Assembly (NCBI GenBank): GCA_013397455.1
Contig: VYZB01000273.1
Coordinates: 1,066,270 to 1,130,269 of the forward strand
Origin: Crotophaga sulcirostris
Taxonomy: Eukaryota; Chordata; Aves; Cuculiformes; Crotophagidae
Direction: 5' to 3'
Length of the DNA stretch: 64,000 nucleotides
Below the pieces are notes generated by a model. The model was not told the origin of the DNA. It worked only from the letters and a program-made list of their open reading frames with translations, and searched no databases. The translations under genes and the position numbers were made by a program. Below are positions 1-12,430 of this stretch, piece by piece; position 1 is the stretch's first letter, and each line of letters starts with the position of its first letter.

Positions 1-3000
1 ACTCATATTTGCTGCTCCAGAAAGTTAGGAAGATAGAAAAACCAGCCTGGTGGGAATAGTTTTGGTTAGGTAACTTGCTTCACGTCCCACCAGAGTCCGT
101 GATAGAGATGATGCATTTTTTTCTGCGTATGTTATGAACTGTCCAACATATGCAACAGCCAAAACTGACAGATATCAGAGTTACTAAATATATTTATGTG
201 CAATTATTATTACACAGTTATACTGAGTATATGATTATCACAAATAATTATTCTTTTTTATATAATCTTAATACTTCCTCAAAGCAAATATTTGTTTTGA
301 ACTGAATAAGGAAAGGCACATAAAGAAGTGATCAGGCAAATAAATGCTGCATCGTAATGAGAATTGGGGTACAATTAGGACTGTCCACAGTTCCTAAGGT
401 CTAAACACTTGATTTTTCAGCACTCATGTTCTTTCAGCAATGTGTGGATGAGGGAAAGGCAGAGATAGGCACAGAGGGAAAAGAGAAAGATTCTTACTGC
501 TGCAGTTCTTCTTGAGTTCATACTCATGATAATTGAATATTAACTTTTCTTAAATTAGAAATTATTTAAAAAACTGAGGCCGTTGTTGTAATGTGAGATG
601 ATCTGAAAAGGAGCGTTTGCTTTTGCACCACTGCAGAAAGACAAAGTAAATGGCTTGTAGATATACCTAGTAATTGTGTATTAATGGAAACTGTTGTGCA
701 CACACCCCGCATGCTTTTCTGTGGCTGCAAAATTTGACTGTTGTTCAGAGACTTGATTATAAGAAACTTTTTTTAAAAAGTCTAGAAGGAATGGAAAAAT
801 TCATCGTTCAGAGCATAAGCCAGAAGAAAGTCAGGTCAAGAATATTTTCCTCTAGGAAAACTATTTTATAATAGCTCATTTCAAGGCTTTGTATTCTTTC
901 TAGGAAAAACCCAGCAGTGGTCACTTTTAAGAGAGAAGATACTGTACCTGGTGTTGTTACAGCTTTGGCATTTTGTGATATGGTTTTGTAAGACTTCCTC
1001 ATTATAAAGAAGAAATTGCTCAATACATTTTAAGTTAAAACAGACTAAGATCTAGACAGCCTACAACATAACAGGGTAAAGATCAAATTCTACCCTTACT
1101 TAAATTCAACCATCTCATTAACATTAATAGGGCTGCATGTGCAACTGATAGCAAAATTTGGCTGGTAAACCTTGAAGGACTTTAAGTTTAAAAAGAGATT
1201 TTTATGTACAGGCCAGGAAAAAGCAGCTGAAACTGATAAAATGCAATTTATATCACCATAATGACAGTGCCTAGTAGTAAGATGTTGGGTTTTTTTCCCC
1301 TTCAAGTGGGTAAAGATTGTTCCCAGACTGAAGCCTTCATCCCAAGCCAACTTTTAACTGCAAGATAAATGTCTGAACTGGTGAATTAAGTGTTGCAAAC
1401 CTTTTTGGGTTTTTTTGATGCTGGAAATGTTTGCATGCAGTCATGTTCTCCAAAAGCACCACAGAAAGGGGAGACTATATAAGTGTCACATCTTCTTAAA
1501 GGTGGGGAGTAGGATCTTCTATCTATTGTAGTTCATTGTAGCCTCTTAAATAGGTCTTGGAGTATTGGTGCAGAAAGGTATCATACCTTACCTATTACCT
1601 CCATAAATAAGAAAGTCTCAGGTTTAACACTGCAGTCCTAGATACGTTCGTTATGAAAATCTCAGAATTTCTGTTGTTTGAAGAAATTTTGGAATTATGT
1701 TTTGTACTTCTCCATCTAACATGAATAAATACTTGATTGCCACTTCCGCGTTATTTATTCATGTGGAAGGACAGTGATGTAGAAGATGGAAGTTGTGGTC
1801 AGAAATATTTCCATTCACAGCTGGGGAGTCAACACTTTAATCTGTTTCTCTGAGATGTTAAAATCAGAAGCAGTGCATAATCATGGAATAGAAAAAAATG
1901 TAATAAAATAATGTAGTCCAAAAATAAGCTTTTATTCCAGGGGGTGAGGCTCACAAAACCTGTGAAATTTTGTCATTTCCAGTGTTGTGCACTCACAAAC
2001 ACAACTTTCCTGCTCTTTCAGCACAGCTTCTGCTGGTTGGCTGTGCCTAGAGGAAAGTTTTACAACGATAGGCTGTAAAAGACATCCAGTATTTCCCTTA
2101 TGTTCTAACATGCAAGGAACTAAGGCTGCTCTATGCTACATCTCCAGATCAAGGAGCTGTTTCAAATGGAAGGTTTTTAATTATTGTTTCTCTGGTAGGA
2201 GTTAAGATAAAATGTATCCCTCACAAGCCCAAATCTCACAACCATCACAAACAATAACCCTCCTGTAGGGCACTGAATATGTACTGTGGCCCCAGGAAGG
2301 CTCCCCCAATCCCTCCCTCCCCGAAATCCAGAGCTTGGCCAGGCCTCTGAGAGTCAAGTGCAGGACCTGGCAGCATCTGCCTTCCTTTCAATATATACAT
2401 GCAGAAATGACACGAATATTCAAACTCTTGGCAATACACATTATGGGGTATTAGTGCTACACAAGCAACTGCTTCCAAGAGTCTCAAGAAAATCTCAATT
2501 AAAACAAAGAAAATGGCTTTTTTTTATTATTTCTCTGAGCAGTAGAAACCAGGTACTTTCACCAAGCAAGATAACTCAAGAGCTGATGAATAAATAATAG
2601 CAGTGAATGAATAATTTAAGTGTAGTGTCAGATGCCTTGAACAATCTTTATCTTTGAAAAAATAAAATGTGACCACATTCAGTATGATTATGTGCCATAT
2701 ACAGAGCGGCTATAGAATTAAAGCCCTGCTTTTGGGGAGTTGGACTGTTTAGACTTCAGATGTTGAGCAATAACACATGCAGCACTTGTCAGGAAGCGAG
2801 AGCACAAAACTCCTGCCCTGAAGTTTAGAAAGAGTAGTTTAGAAATGTGGCTTTTCCCAGGTCATTATACTTTGCCTCAGCTGCTAAGGATGGAGTAAAA
2901 TACTGTCAGGTGAAGCTGATTAAGGTCTTTCAGCCATGCAGGGAATTGTGGGAACTTTAATTGCAGCAGGTATATAGGTAGAAAAGTGTTTTTCCATTTT

Positions 3001-4994
3001 TCTTTCCCTAGGAGAGGGATGGAAATTTTTCAAAAGGTAAAGGGATGTTTAACTACTCTTTTGTTTTATTCAATGTAGCTCATTAATGTGATTCCTTCAG
3101 GTGTTTTCAGCAATTGAAGCTCCAGCTTCAGGCAGCCCCTCTGCAAAACTCGCTTCTTTGAGTAAGTGGTCTTTTTGCTGGTTTCTGGGTCTGCCCACCA
3201 TGAAATGCAGATGGCTTTTCTTAGCTGGGAGACTTGCAGAGCAACTGTTTTGGTGTCCTTGCATAGCCCTTTTGCTAAGGGGTGGCTTTGGATAAATGTG
3301 GTGAATTTGAGCTTATTCAATCTGAAGGAAAAAAGGAATTTCATTGTGAGTGAGAGAGGGTTATTCTCATTAATTTTATTACATAGTTTATTCTTTGAAA
3401 AATCTATTTTATTTGAGAAGGTGGGGTTTTTTTAAATATAAATGGAGGATCTTTTGAAAATACCCACAAGGAAAACATTTCTCACTTGATCTTCACATAA
3501 TGATCTACACCTCATCTTCACACAGAAAACTTTTTCTGAGCTTATTGGACATCAAAGCAGAGGGCAGGGAGCACACTCCACTCCTGCTAGTGCGGGTCTG
3601 GCTTTTGGTCACTCTTTACCATGCAATATGATTGTAATACAGCTCCATCCTCTTTCCCTTCTGCTCCTTTTGGACCTGCCTAGCCTCGCCTTCTGCAAGG
3701 TGAGAGCCTCTTGGGGATGGATTGACCCTTGTAAACTGTGGCGCGTCTGTGCTGGATTCAGCCTACAAATGTTCTGGTGAACCTCATTCAAAACAGCCCA
3801 AGATTCCCATGCCATCCCTCATCCCCTGCCCAAACCCACTCTGTGATATTTTAAATATTAAAACAACACAGAAAGGTAAATCTTCTTAACAACACAAAGA
3901 GAATTAAGCAGAAAACTTCCCTAGGTAATAATGGAAAGTTTTTTGCAGCTAATTCCCTACCCATACTGTGCAGAATATGAATCCCATAAAATACAAATAA
4001 CTTCTCCCTGAGCACCTGTAACTTCTTCCTAATATTTAAAATTTATTTACATTTCATTTAAATTCTAAAATTGCAGCACAAGCTCTGTGTGTTTGCATAT
4101 CTGTACTGTATATATGTATTACAGACTCCTTCTGTAGAAGGGGCTGTTGTGGAATAAAATACAGAAGTCAATAATAAACCAGTTTTGCCTTGCAACTTCC
4201 ACAGTCTCTCCTGAAATTTGGTCACTGCCTTGCCTGGAATTGTCAAAAAAAGAGTCTAAAAGCATCTAAAACCAATCCCACAGAGTGCAAGTTTATATGA
4301 AGTAAAACAGCAAAATCCTACAGCAAATAATAACAATGTTCTTGGTGGTGTTTTAGGATGTACAAATGCAGAATCCTTCCAGTGTTTGAAGAGGTGAACA
4401 GGAAAGGTGGGGAGAGGAAATTCAAATGTAACATATCTCTCGGGCAGTATTACTGATGCACAAATAAAGCAGACTGGTGGGCCCACAGGTATCAGCTCTG
4501 CTGTAGAGTTAGTACCTGAATATCATGCCCAGCCTGGGTGTAAAGTGTGTGTACAGAGTACATGTACAAAACAATATAATCCATAAATTGATGAGGTTTG
4601 TGTTCACAAGCACATTGGCTCTGTTTGCATGAAGTGGTAAAACGGCTCATGGCGTTACAGAATAGGTTTTAATCTTGCACAGGGTAGGTAGGCTTGTACT
4701 ATTTCATTTGACCCTTCTTTTATGTTGCTTTCAATGCTCTGGTAGAGAACCAGCCCAATATAATTCAATTCACTACTATTTTACCCTTCAGTTAGAGCAA
4801 ACCTACAGTGAGCACACAAAGGCCACTGTGATGGTATCTTCTTTGATCTTCAGCTTGCTCAATCTACTTCCTACTGTGCTGGCTCACAATTTCATTTTAA
4901 TAGTTAAGTAGTTTGGACATCATTAAAAGAACTGTGTCTGGAGGCAGTGATATGGCACTGATCAGTTTGTCAAGTAATTCCATTAAAAAAAGTT
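1..4994. other. AT-rich noncoding DNA, no gene recognised
   Basis: No open frame here exceeds about 103 codons, and none resembles a protein family I know. The longest (2286-2597, +) has no supporting splice context and is composed like its surroundings. There is no CpG island and no CR1 match. The only distinct structure is the short hairpin at 1719-1764, listed separately. A somewhat conserved-looking stretch near 2,880-2,960 (AGCTGATTAAGG, TTAATTGCAGCAGG) carries homeodomain-like words but is too weak to call. Confidence 0.7.
1719..1764. repeat. Perfect 13-bp inverted repeat, 20-bp loop
   Basis: ACATGAATAAATA at 1719-1731 is matched by its exact reverse complement TATTTATTCATGT at 1752-1764. 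The 20-bp spacer contains the locally rare CpG-bearing word TTCCGCG. The transcript could form a hairpin, or the repeat could be a paired homeodomain-type binding site. Perfect 13-bp arms this close together are unlikely, but possible by chance in 64 kb of AT-rich DNA. Confidence 0.6.
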
Positions 4995-4995
4995 N
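4995..4995. other. Ambiguous base (N)
   Basis: This is the only non-ACGT character in the window. It follows an A-run (CATTAAAAAAAGTTN). It looks like an unresolved or polymorphic base, not a scaffold gap, because the flanks read continuously. Confidence 0.95.
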
Positions 4996-7900
4996 TTCAC
5001 AGTTCTGTCCTGATATGATGTAGAGAAAATGTCTCATTAAAAACAACTTTTGTAAAATACTTTCACCCATTTCAACTTAAAAAAAAATGAGGATAATTTC
5101 TAGAGACTAGCTCTTTCCAGTCTAATACATCATCTTCTTTTAATCTCCACTAGTTCCTGCCTTTTTTTCTAGCAATTATTAATAATTTTGTTACTCTGCT
5201 TAATTTTCATAAGTGGGCTCGAATATATTTTTGGAAACTCTACAAAAGAAGGACCGGGTTACGATTCAGGCTAAACGCCCGTTCAACATGAAAGTAGGGT
5301 CAAACACAAGCCTATCAGCCCTGGGCAAGATTAAAACCCATTTCTTCCAGACTGGCTAGAATGTAATATGGTCTGTAGCCTCGTTTCCTGATTGTGTCCA
5401 CAAAAAGAGTCAGATACCCATCCACCAGTGAAGTTATCACAGAACACCTCTAAATCCGTGCCCCATCTCCTACTTCCATTCATGCAAGTACCTGAGTTTC
5501 CTCCTGCAGGCATTGCAAAAAAGCTTGCATATTCATACCAAAAGTCTCATACATCTTCTCAATCTAGAAATCTGCCTTTATACTGTATGATTTATTTTAT
5601 TTATTGAATTTTCCCTTCCAAGTGGTCTTTCTTTATCAACCATTATCTAAGAGGCATCCAGGTAGAAATATGCTACTAAATGGTTGATTTTTTTTTCCAT
5701 GCCTGGGGAAGTAGACCTGGAGGTAGTGACCTGACTTAACATGGCACTTTGCCTGATTTGAAGCAATCCTATGGTCTCAAATCTCAAGAAAACACTTGCC
5801 TATTACAAATTCTTGGTTGAGGTTTAGATTTTTTTGGTTGCTTGTGTGGTTTTTTTGGGGATTTGGTTTTTTTTTAATGTGTGTTCTGCTTTAGCTGAAA
5901 GCGTGCTCACTGAGCAAAAGGAAATGGATTGCAGCTTGGTGTTGGATGTCTGTCTTTTTTGTTTACTTATTTTTTAATTTTTGGATTGTTTGAGTTTTGG
6001 TTTGTGGTTTTTTTTTAAATACAGAAAATATAGTGAATCAACTCTCACTGATTATCTTTGTATTTACTAATGATGGTCACATTCTCAATGCACTGTGTAG
6101 GTAAACTGAGGAGGTGATTTTGACTACGCATGCATTTGTACGGTGAGACAGTTGAAAACTGGTTCCAAGATACAGATTATTATCCCTAGGACACTGTCAT
6201 TAGAAGATGGGAAGCTGTGGGATTCCAGCAGCATGGGCAGGAGGAAATGCTGGCTGACATGAGGATGTGTAGTCGTTTTCTGTCTCATAACAGCAGAAGC
6301 AGACAGCTACAATCTCTGTGGAGTGAGGAGAAGAACAGAAAGGGACCCAAGCTTACTCCAGACCAATTTGCCTTAAGATGTGTCACTCTGTTTTATGTTT
6401 CTGCTTTTGAAATGGGACTTTATCTTGTCTTTTACATTAGCTGCAGATTATACAGGCAAGGGTGTTTCACTCTGCAGTTCCTGAAGAAGATAACACGTAG
6501 GCACTGATGCTTAGTTTTCAGGATGGTGTTTTCAGTTGGGCTGAGTTTCCTGTGATGCATAGGCAGAACTTTAATGTACACCTTAGCATTAATTGTCCAG
6601 TCCTTATAATTTTACTATTTACTATAAGCAGGCAGGGGAAGGTGCATACATTCAAACTGTAATCCCTGCTCATTTAAAAGCAAACTTCTGCCTGTGCCTG
6701 TTATTATTGGAAAGGACTAGGGATGTTGTTGTCAAAAATGTTTCTGTGTACAAATCTGGTCAATAGAGATGCATGAATCCTGAAGTTCAATTAAGGTGGC
6801 ACTGAAAACATTGCCAGTTTAATCTCTCTGTTCACATTCTCTGATGTAGCTCTTTTGTTTGTCAGGTGGAAAACAATAGATTTGAAAGTTGGAGTTTAAA
6901 CACAGTAGAAGCAATTTATGTCCAGCAAAGGCTGTAAGAAATAATAGATGTAAAAAGATGAACTAATGCTATCAAAAGTACTTATCTACAATTTTTTTTT
7001 CCTTTTATAAATTCATTTTTAAAGCTGTAGTAGCAATTGATATGTAACTTTATAATTTCTAATTCATTTTTCTGAGCAGGTATTTCTCACCTGAAAGGAC
7101 AGGATATGAACTAATTTTCAGTGTATAAATGAATGTAGATCTCCAGTTTCCCACCCCAAGGTAAAAAAAAAAATAGCGAGACAAACCCATAGAGAATACC
7201 TCGAGCCCTGGTATCTCTTAAAATAACAGATGAAAAAAGAAATTTGAAAGCAAAACGAAGAGATAAAGAAGCATCAGCCGCTCAAACCCCCTAGGTATTC
7301 TACCTTCCAGTGTGCACCATCTGACTGACACACTTCTCCATATGCTGAGGAGGAGAAAGAACTATTCCCAGCTAACCCACAATTATGCCTTCATTATTTC
7401 TTTTTAATCTCCTCAGAGTTCCCATAGGGCCTCATATTTGGTTAGATGAATGTCCCTGCAACAGACCAACTTAGAAAGCTCTGCGAGCCTAGAAGAAAAC
7501 TTTCATGTTATGTTTAGTGCAAATTTGGTCCTAAGCTATTTTTATCTTCCCCTTCCTCTCTTTTACTTTCTATCATTAAATAAATTATTTTCCGAGCTGC
7601 TTTCAGTCTCTCTTATGGAGTTGAAAGATTTGTTAGTGTGGAATAGGAATAATAGACATTTCAGTAATAATTTTTTCCCTGTAGTGTTTTTAGAGGTATT
7701 TCTTTTTACAGTTTTTTACAGATGATTTTTAGATGTAAAGGAGGATTTGGACCACTTATATAATTCTGTTACAAAACTCTCTAGAAGAAATAGTGGGACC
7801 TACTAGTCAAGTCAAATGTACTTGGTGTATTTCACACTTCGTTCCATGCAGATCTAACTGAGATAAAACGGTATAAAAAGAGATAAGTATTTTTGCCTAC

Positions 7901-10900
7901 CTATTCTGTGTGTAAAGTTATTTTGCTTGGGGGCCCAAAATATAAGCAGTATAATATTAATATGGTGAAATTGCTACAATTATGTTGTACTCCTACATTA
8001 CCTTTGATGTGGTATTTTGCAAATTGTTCTGTGCAGAATTATTTTGCTATGGTTACATTGTAAATGTCATTTTGTGACAAGATACTCTGAGATGTATATA
8101 ATGACTTATAATAAAGTTTATGGGAGAATCATAAATAAGAGATTAAAATCTTATATATTGCAATGTTTTTTGGGGATCATTTTTCTGTACCACCTGTCCT
8201 AGTCACTTATATTGGAGAATTGTCTTTCTTTTGCACTTCAGATGTTTACTTAGTGAATTTAGTGCTAAAAGAAGGTGATTGAAGGACAGAGCTGCCTTTC
8301 ATGTTGCTGCATGGTCCTTCCTTTTTTGTGTTCATGGTGGAGGTTTTTAAGTGTTGGGCTTACTGGTAAAGCACTGGAATCTTCCTTTGACTTCAAAAGA
8401 TGGTTTCTTTAAGTCCATCAACCTCTGTCTCAGGATCTCAGCTTCTGTCAAACTTCTAGCAAAACCCAGTTGGAATCAAATATTTTCTGTTGTGGGGGTG
8501 AAAAAAAATGAATTAGTAACTTATCTTAGATTTTGTTAGTTTAAGGTAAGGTCTTAGTAGTTACAGGTCCGTGCTGAATTTGGATGAACTGATTGCTTAG
8601 GGCACAAATCTCATCAGGTCCAAGACAGTTATCTTCTTACGCCCCATTATTTTTAATATAAAAATTGGTAACTTGATCCACAAAAGACAGTTCACATCAA
8701 GAAATGCAGAAGCCAAAATGCACTAAGATACAGACAGTATTGGCTGGAATAAATGAGTGTTATTGGAGAAAATAATAAAAAAAAAAGAGCATCAATTACT
8801 GTGTATTGAAAAGAACACATTTCTGTGTTTCCAGAAACTTAAAAAATAAAAACCACGTTAGTGGTTACACTGCTAACTGGAAGCAGGAAAGTACTGCTAC
8901 TCTGGAGCAGGGTCAGACACAACCTTTTACTGTGGCTTGCGGATGAAAGCTGCAGAAATGCACTTAATGGACTGAAAAAGAGGGTGTTGAAAATACTTTT
9001 CAAATTATCATTCATGAATCTAAGTTGCCAGTCTCAATAACTTTCTTAAACCCACATCTTTGAAAGCATTTATGCTATTTTTGGGATATTATGAAGTCCA
9101 TCAAAAAGTGCAATCAGCTTTGAATGCAATAAAATAAAAATCAGGTTTGCAATTATGGTCTGGTTAAACTCTTCAAAAGGAGAGAATGTTTCTCCACGAG
9201 ACAGAGGATTTATGATGGCTTTTGTAATGGAAGTAGTCAGTAGCTATTGGTAATCTTTGTATTTCATTAAGAATAATTATCTTAAGGTGTTTTACTGAAT
9301 TGCCCCTTAGTAAAATTTTATTTTAATTTTTTTCTTTAAGTGGATTAAAGCTGTAATTTTATGTGTTTAAAGGACATTGTATTCCCTTAAATACATGCTG
9401 AAAGAATTAAAGACAAGTCAATAAAATGAATATGTGTTTATTAGACCATAAAACCATTTCAAACATGACATGGTATGCTGCTAATGAAGCAGGAATTGCG
9501 CTCTGTGAGATGTATGAAACTCACCTTTCCCTGTTGCCCCACCCCAGAAAACTGAGTCTTGAAGCACAATCATGGGGCAGGACTTGCCAGATTTTTTTTT
9601 AATAGTTCATTAGGTGTCCTATAGGTTTATCTATGGGTTGGGTTTGTTGCCTTGTTTGTGGCTTATGGCACAGATAGGTTTGCCAGGTGGGGTTGGCTGT
9701 GGCACAAGAGGATTGTGTGGTATTGTGTGGGTGCTCTGTGTTCTTTGAAGAAAATAAAGTAGAGGAGAAGGCAGCTTTGTGCCCAAGTAATTTGCTGCCC
9801 CCCAGGTATTTGCACCTCTTCCTGTCTTTGCCACCTCCTGCTGCTTCCCTAAGCTGATGTGCTGCTGAAATGCTGGCGTTGTCCATGGGCTGACTCAGTC
9901 ATCAGCAGAGTTTCTGTTTTGGATAAATGTGAAAAAGAGCAGGCAATTAGTCAGGTTGAAGATTTTCTAGGTATGGCTAGACTGGAAGGAAGGGTGGCAT
10001 TTTATGCTTGTAAACTCTTATTAGAAGGCCACTTAAAATGTGTGTCAAGGATACCCTGGAGACCTAGCTTGCTGCTATCTCCAGTTGCTTTTTAAGATGG
10101 AGTTTGAGTACTGATATTGTCGTTGTTCCTGCAGTAATGTTGGACGTGACTGTTGCCAGTGGATTTTCTGGGTGACAGCAGTCTTTGGAAAACAAAACAC
10201 AGATATACAGCATGCCCTATATTTTCAGTAAGTATAAATTTTCAACACTCTTGCAGGTTGGAGTTTTTTGTGGTGGTGGTGGTTTTAATCCAGTGATAAC
10301 TCCTCTTGCAAGTTCATTCCTACCCCTAGGCTCAGTCTCTTAAGGACATACTGTGAACTGATGCTTAATTAACCACCTGCCTCCCCAGTAAGAGCTTACT
10401 CCAGTACTATCCTGAAGGGGCTCTTAATAAAGGTAAACCGCAGTTTTGTTATTAAAGTAACTCATTTTATAGTATTTCAGCTTGCTTTGTGTCATAGTGG
10501 GCAGGATGGAAGGAATGGTATCTCAGTGGTCTTTTGAGGGCATCAATTTTATTAAGATATGTATGTTGGAGATGAAGGTTAAGGACTTTTAAGGAGTTAG
10601 TTGAGTCATGCTGTGTGAGTAAAATAAAATCACACCATTTTTTAAAGTAGTATTCCTTTTTCATTGTCATGAAGCAAGAATTAAGTTTGATTTGAAAGTC
10701 AAAGGATCAACCAGTACGGCATGTCTGGCAACTTTAAACTTAGACTTAGCCGTTGCTGTAACTCAAGTGATCCTCAGTTTGTTTAAAGTTGAAGTGCTTG
10801 AAGTTAAACAGCTGCAGCCAAATTAAGTTTTCAAACCTTGGGACAGAACAAATTTAATGAAATTTCTACTTGAAGTTGTGCTGTGAGGGTGATACCATGT

Positions 10901-11379
10901 ACCGGTACTGAGTGCCAAGTTGTGTGCCTGTGTATTAAGTGGAATATATAATCTTGTGTGGTTGGATTTTCAGGCATGGATATCACTCAGCAGAACGAAA
11001 TGAACACATACGAATAATGCTCAGAGATAATTATGCTAGTTTTTCAGCCTAAATACCTTGGAATCTAGAAAGACAGTTCATAGACAAAGGGGACACTAGT
11101 AAAATTCACTGCAATAGATTTCTCCATTCATAATGACAGGAACATCTCTCTCAATATTACTTAGCTAATGAAGGAATAGATCTGCTGTGAAGTTCCTAGG
11201 AGGCTCATTTTCTTGAGTACAGTAGTAAAAGTTAGCTGATGAATGACCTAAACTGCTTAATGTTTCTACTTATAACTTCTGAGCAGCAAGGCGTATCTAG
11301 GAGAGTACTGAAGGAGTTATCCTCAGGAGGCCCCAGTGTCCTTGTAGGTTGTCAGAGTCAATGAGCCAGGTTTATTTCA
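4996..11379. other. AT-rich noncoding DNA, no gene recognised
   Basis: The open frames here are all under 100 codons and unrecognised. The 96-codon frame at 6217-6507 (+) has the most coding-like composition of the stretch (polar and charged first half) but no recognisable domain and no convincing flanking splice sites. Around 5,250-5,300 there is a small rise in CpG (ACCGGG, TTACGA, AACGCCCG). Around 9,300-9,520 there is an AT-rich, homeodomain-word-rich stretch. I see no transposon that I can name. Confidence 0.65.
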
Positions 11380-12430
11380 AATGGCTCCTTAAATGAACAT
11401 TTATTTTGTGCCAGTAACACGTTTTTGATTAACAGCTCCTTTTGACTAATTTGCTTCCCAAAACAGCCCAATAAAGGACTCGTTTAAAACATAATTAAAA
11501 GCATGTTATTGCTAGTAGTTAATACTGATTAAAACAGGCATTAAGACAATTATCGTTGAAGGAAAGTAAGCACCCCGTAGTTAGTATAGAATCCATTCTT
11601 ACAGTTTTTATGCACTGCATACACAAGTGGGCTGCCTGCCAAATATGCAGAAGTTCTTATTCTGCACATAATTGTATCAAACTTTGATTTCAATTAATTT
11701 TTTAATGGACGAGCACTCTGACAATATTTCTGTTGGCTATTTGGATTTTGGTTTTGGGAACGCACTCATTTTCAACAAGTTAAAGTTAACGTTTTCTTCT
11801 GCCTGGTTACTAAACTGACTGATATGAAAGTAGTATCCCTGTTACTCTACCTTGTACTGTGATTTCTTCACTGGACTACAGTTTTTACATCTTCATTTTG
11901 TGCCTCTGCAACTTTACTCTGTGAATGAATTGCTGATAAAAAACCAAACAAACGTGACCAAAATACTGACTGGCAGAGGTGTCAGCTTTTAGGTGCTAGT
12001 CCGAAATTTTTTAGGTTTTAATGATTTATGGTGGAGTTTTGGAGGTTTGGTAGCAGAGTACACAGTCTTTGTTTCAGATATATCCTGAACTCATCCGAAA
12101 ATACACACGGAAATAAAGTTATGTTCTTACTATTAAATTAATGGGATATTTTCCATCGGAGCGAAATATTTAAGGCTTTTTTTAAGACAGAGGGCTCTAA
12201 TTATGACCCAGCAGCTTCTTTGCAATTGCTGTTGAGCAAGTAAACACGAAAATGGGTTTGTCATAATCTTTAATCTTTAAGTGAAAATTCGACTTGTCAT
12301 TTAAAACATGTATTTCTGCTTTGAACATCTTGATTCTTTTATTTCTTGACTATGTTCTATATTATGCCATTGCAACTCGTAGCAAAGAAAAATGTATAGC
12401 CACTGTAATCTGTTACAACAAATCAATAAG
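11380..12430. promoter_or_regulatory. Candidate conserved noncoding / enhancer block
   Basis: About 1 kb is dense in homeodomain, POU and TCF-like words: TTTTTGATTAACAG, CTTTTGACTAATTTGC, CATAATTAAAAGCATG, ATATGCAGAA, AACTTTGATTTCAATTAA, then CTCTAATTATGACC and TTTGCAATTGCTG near 12,190-12,230. It has no open frame of note and no simple repeat. The texture (AT-rich but complex sequence, TAATTA cores, octamer-like words) is typical of vertebrate developmental enhancers. Conservation has not been measured, so this is inference from composition only. Confidence 0.25.

Noticed and set aside
6217..6507. 96-codon frame with polar, exon-like N-terminal half
   Set aside because: No known domain and no convincing acceptor/donor pair; kept only as a note.
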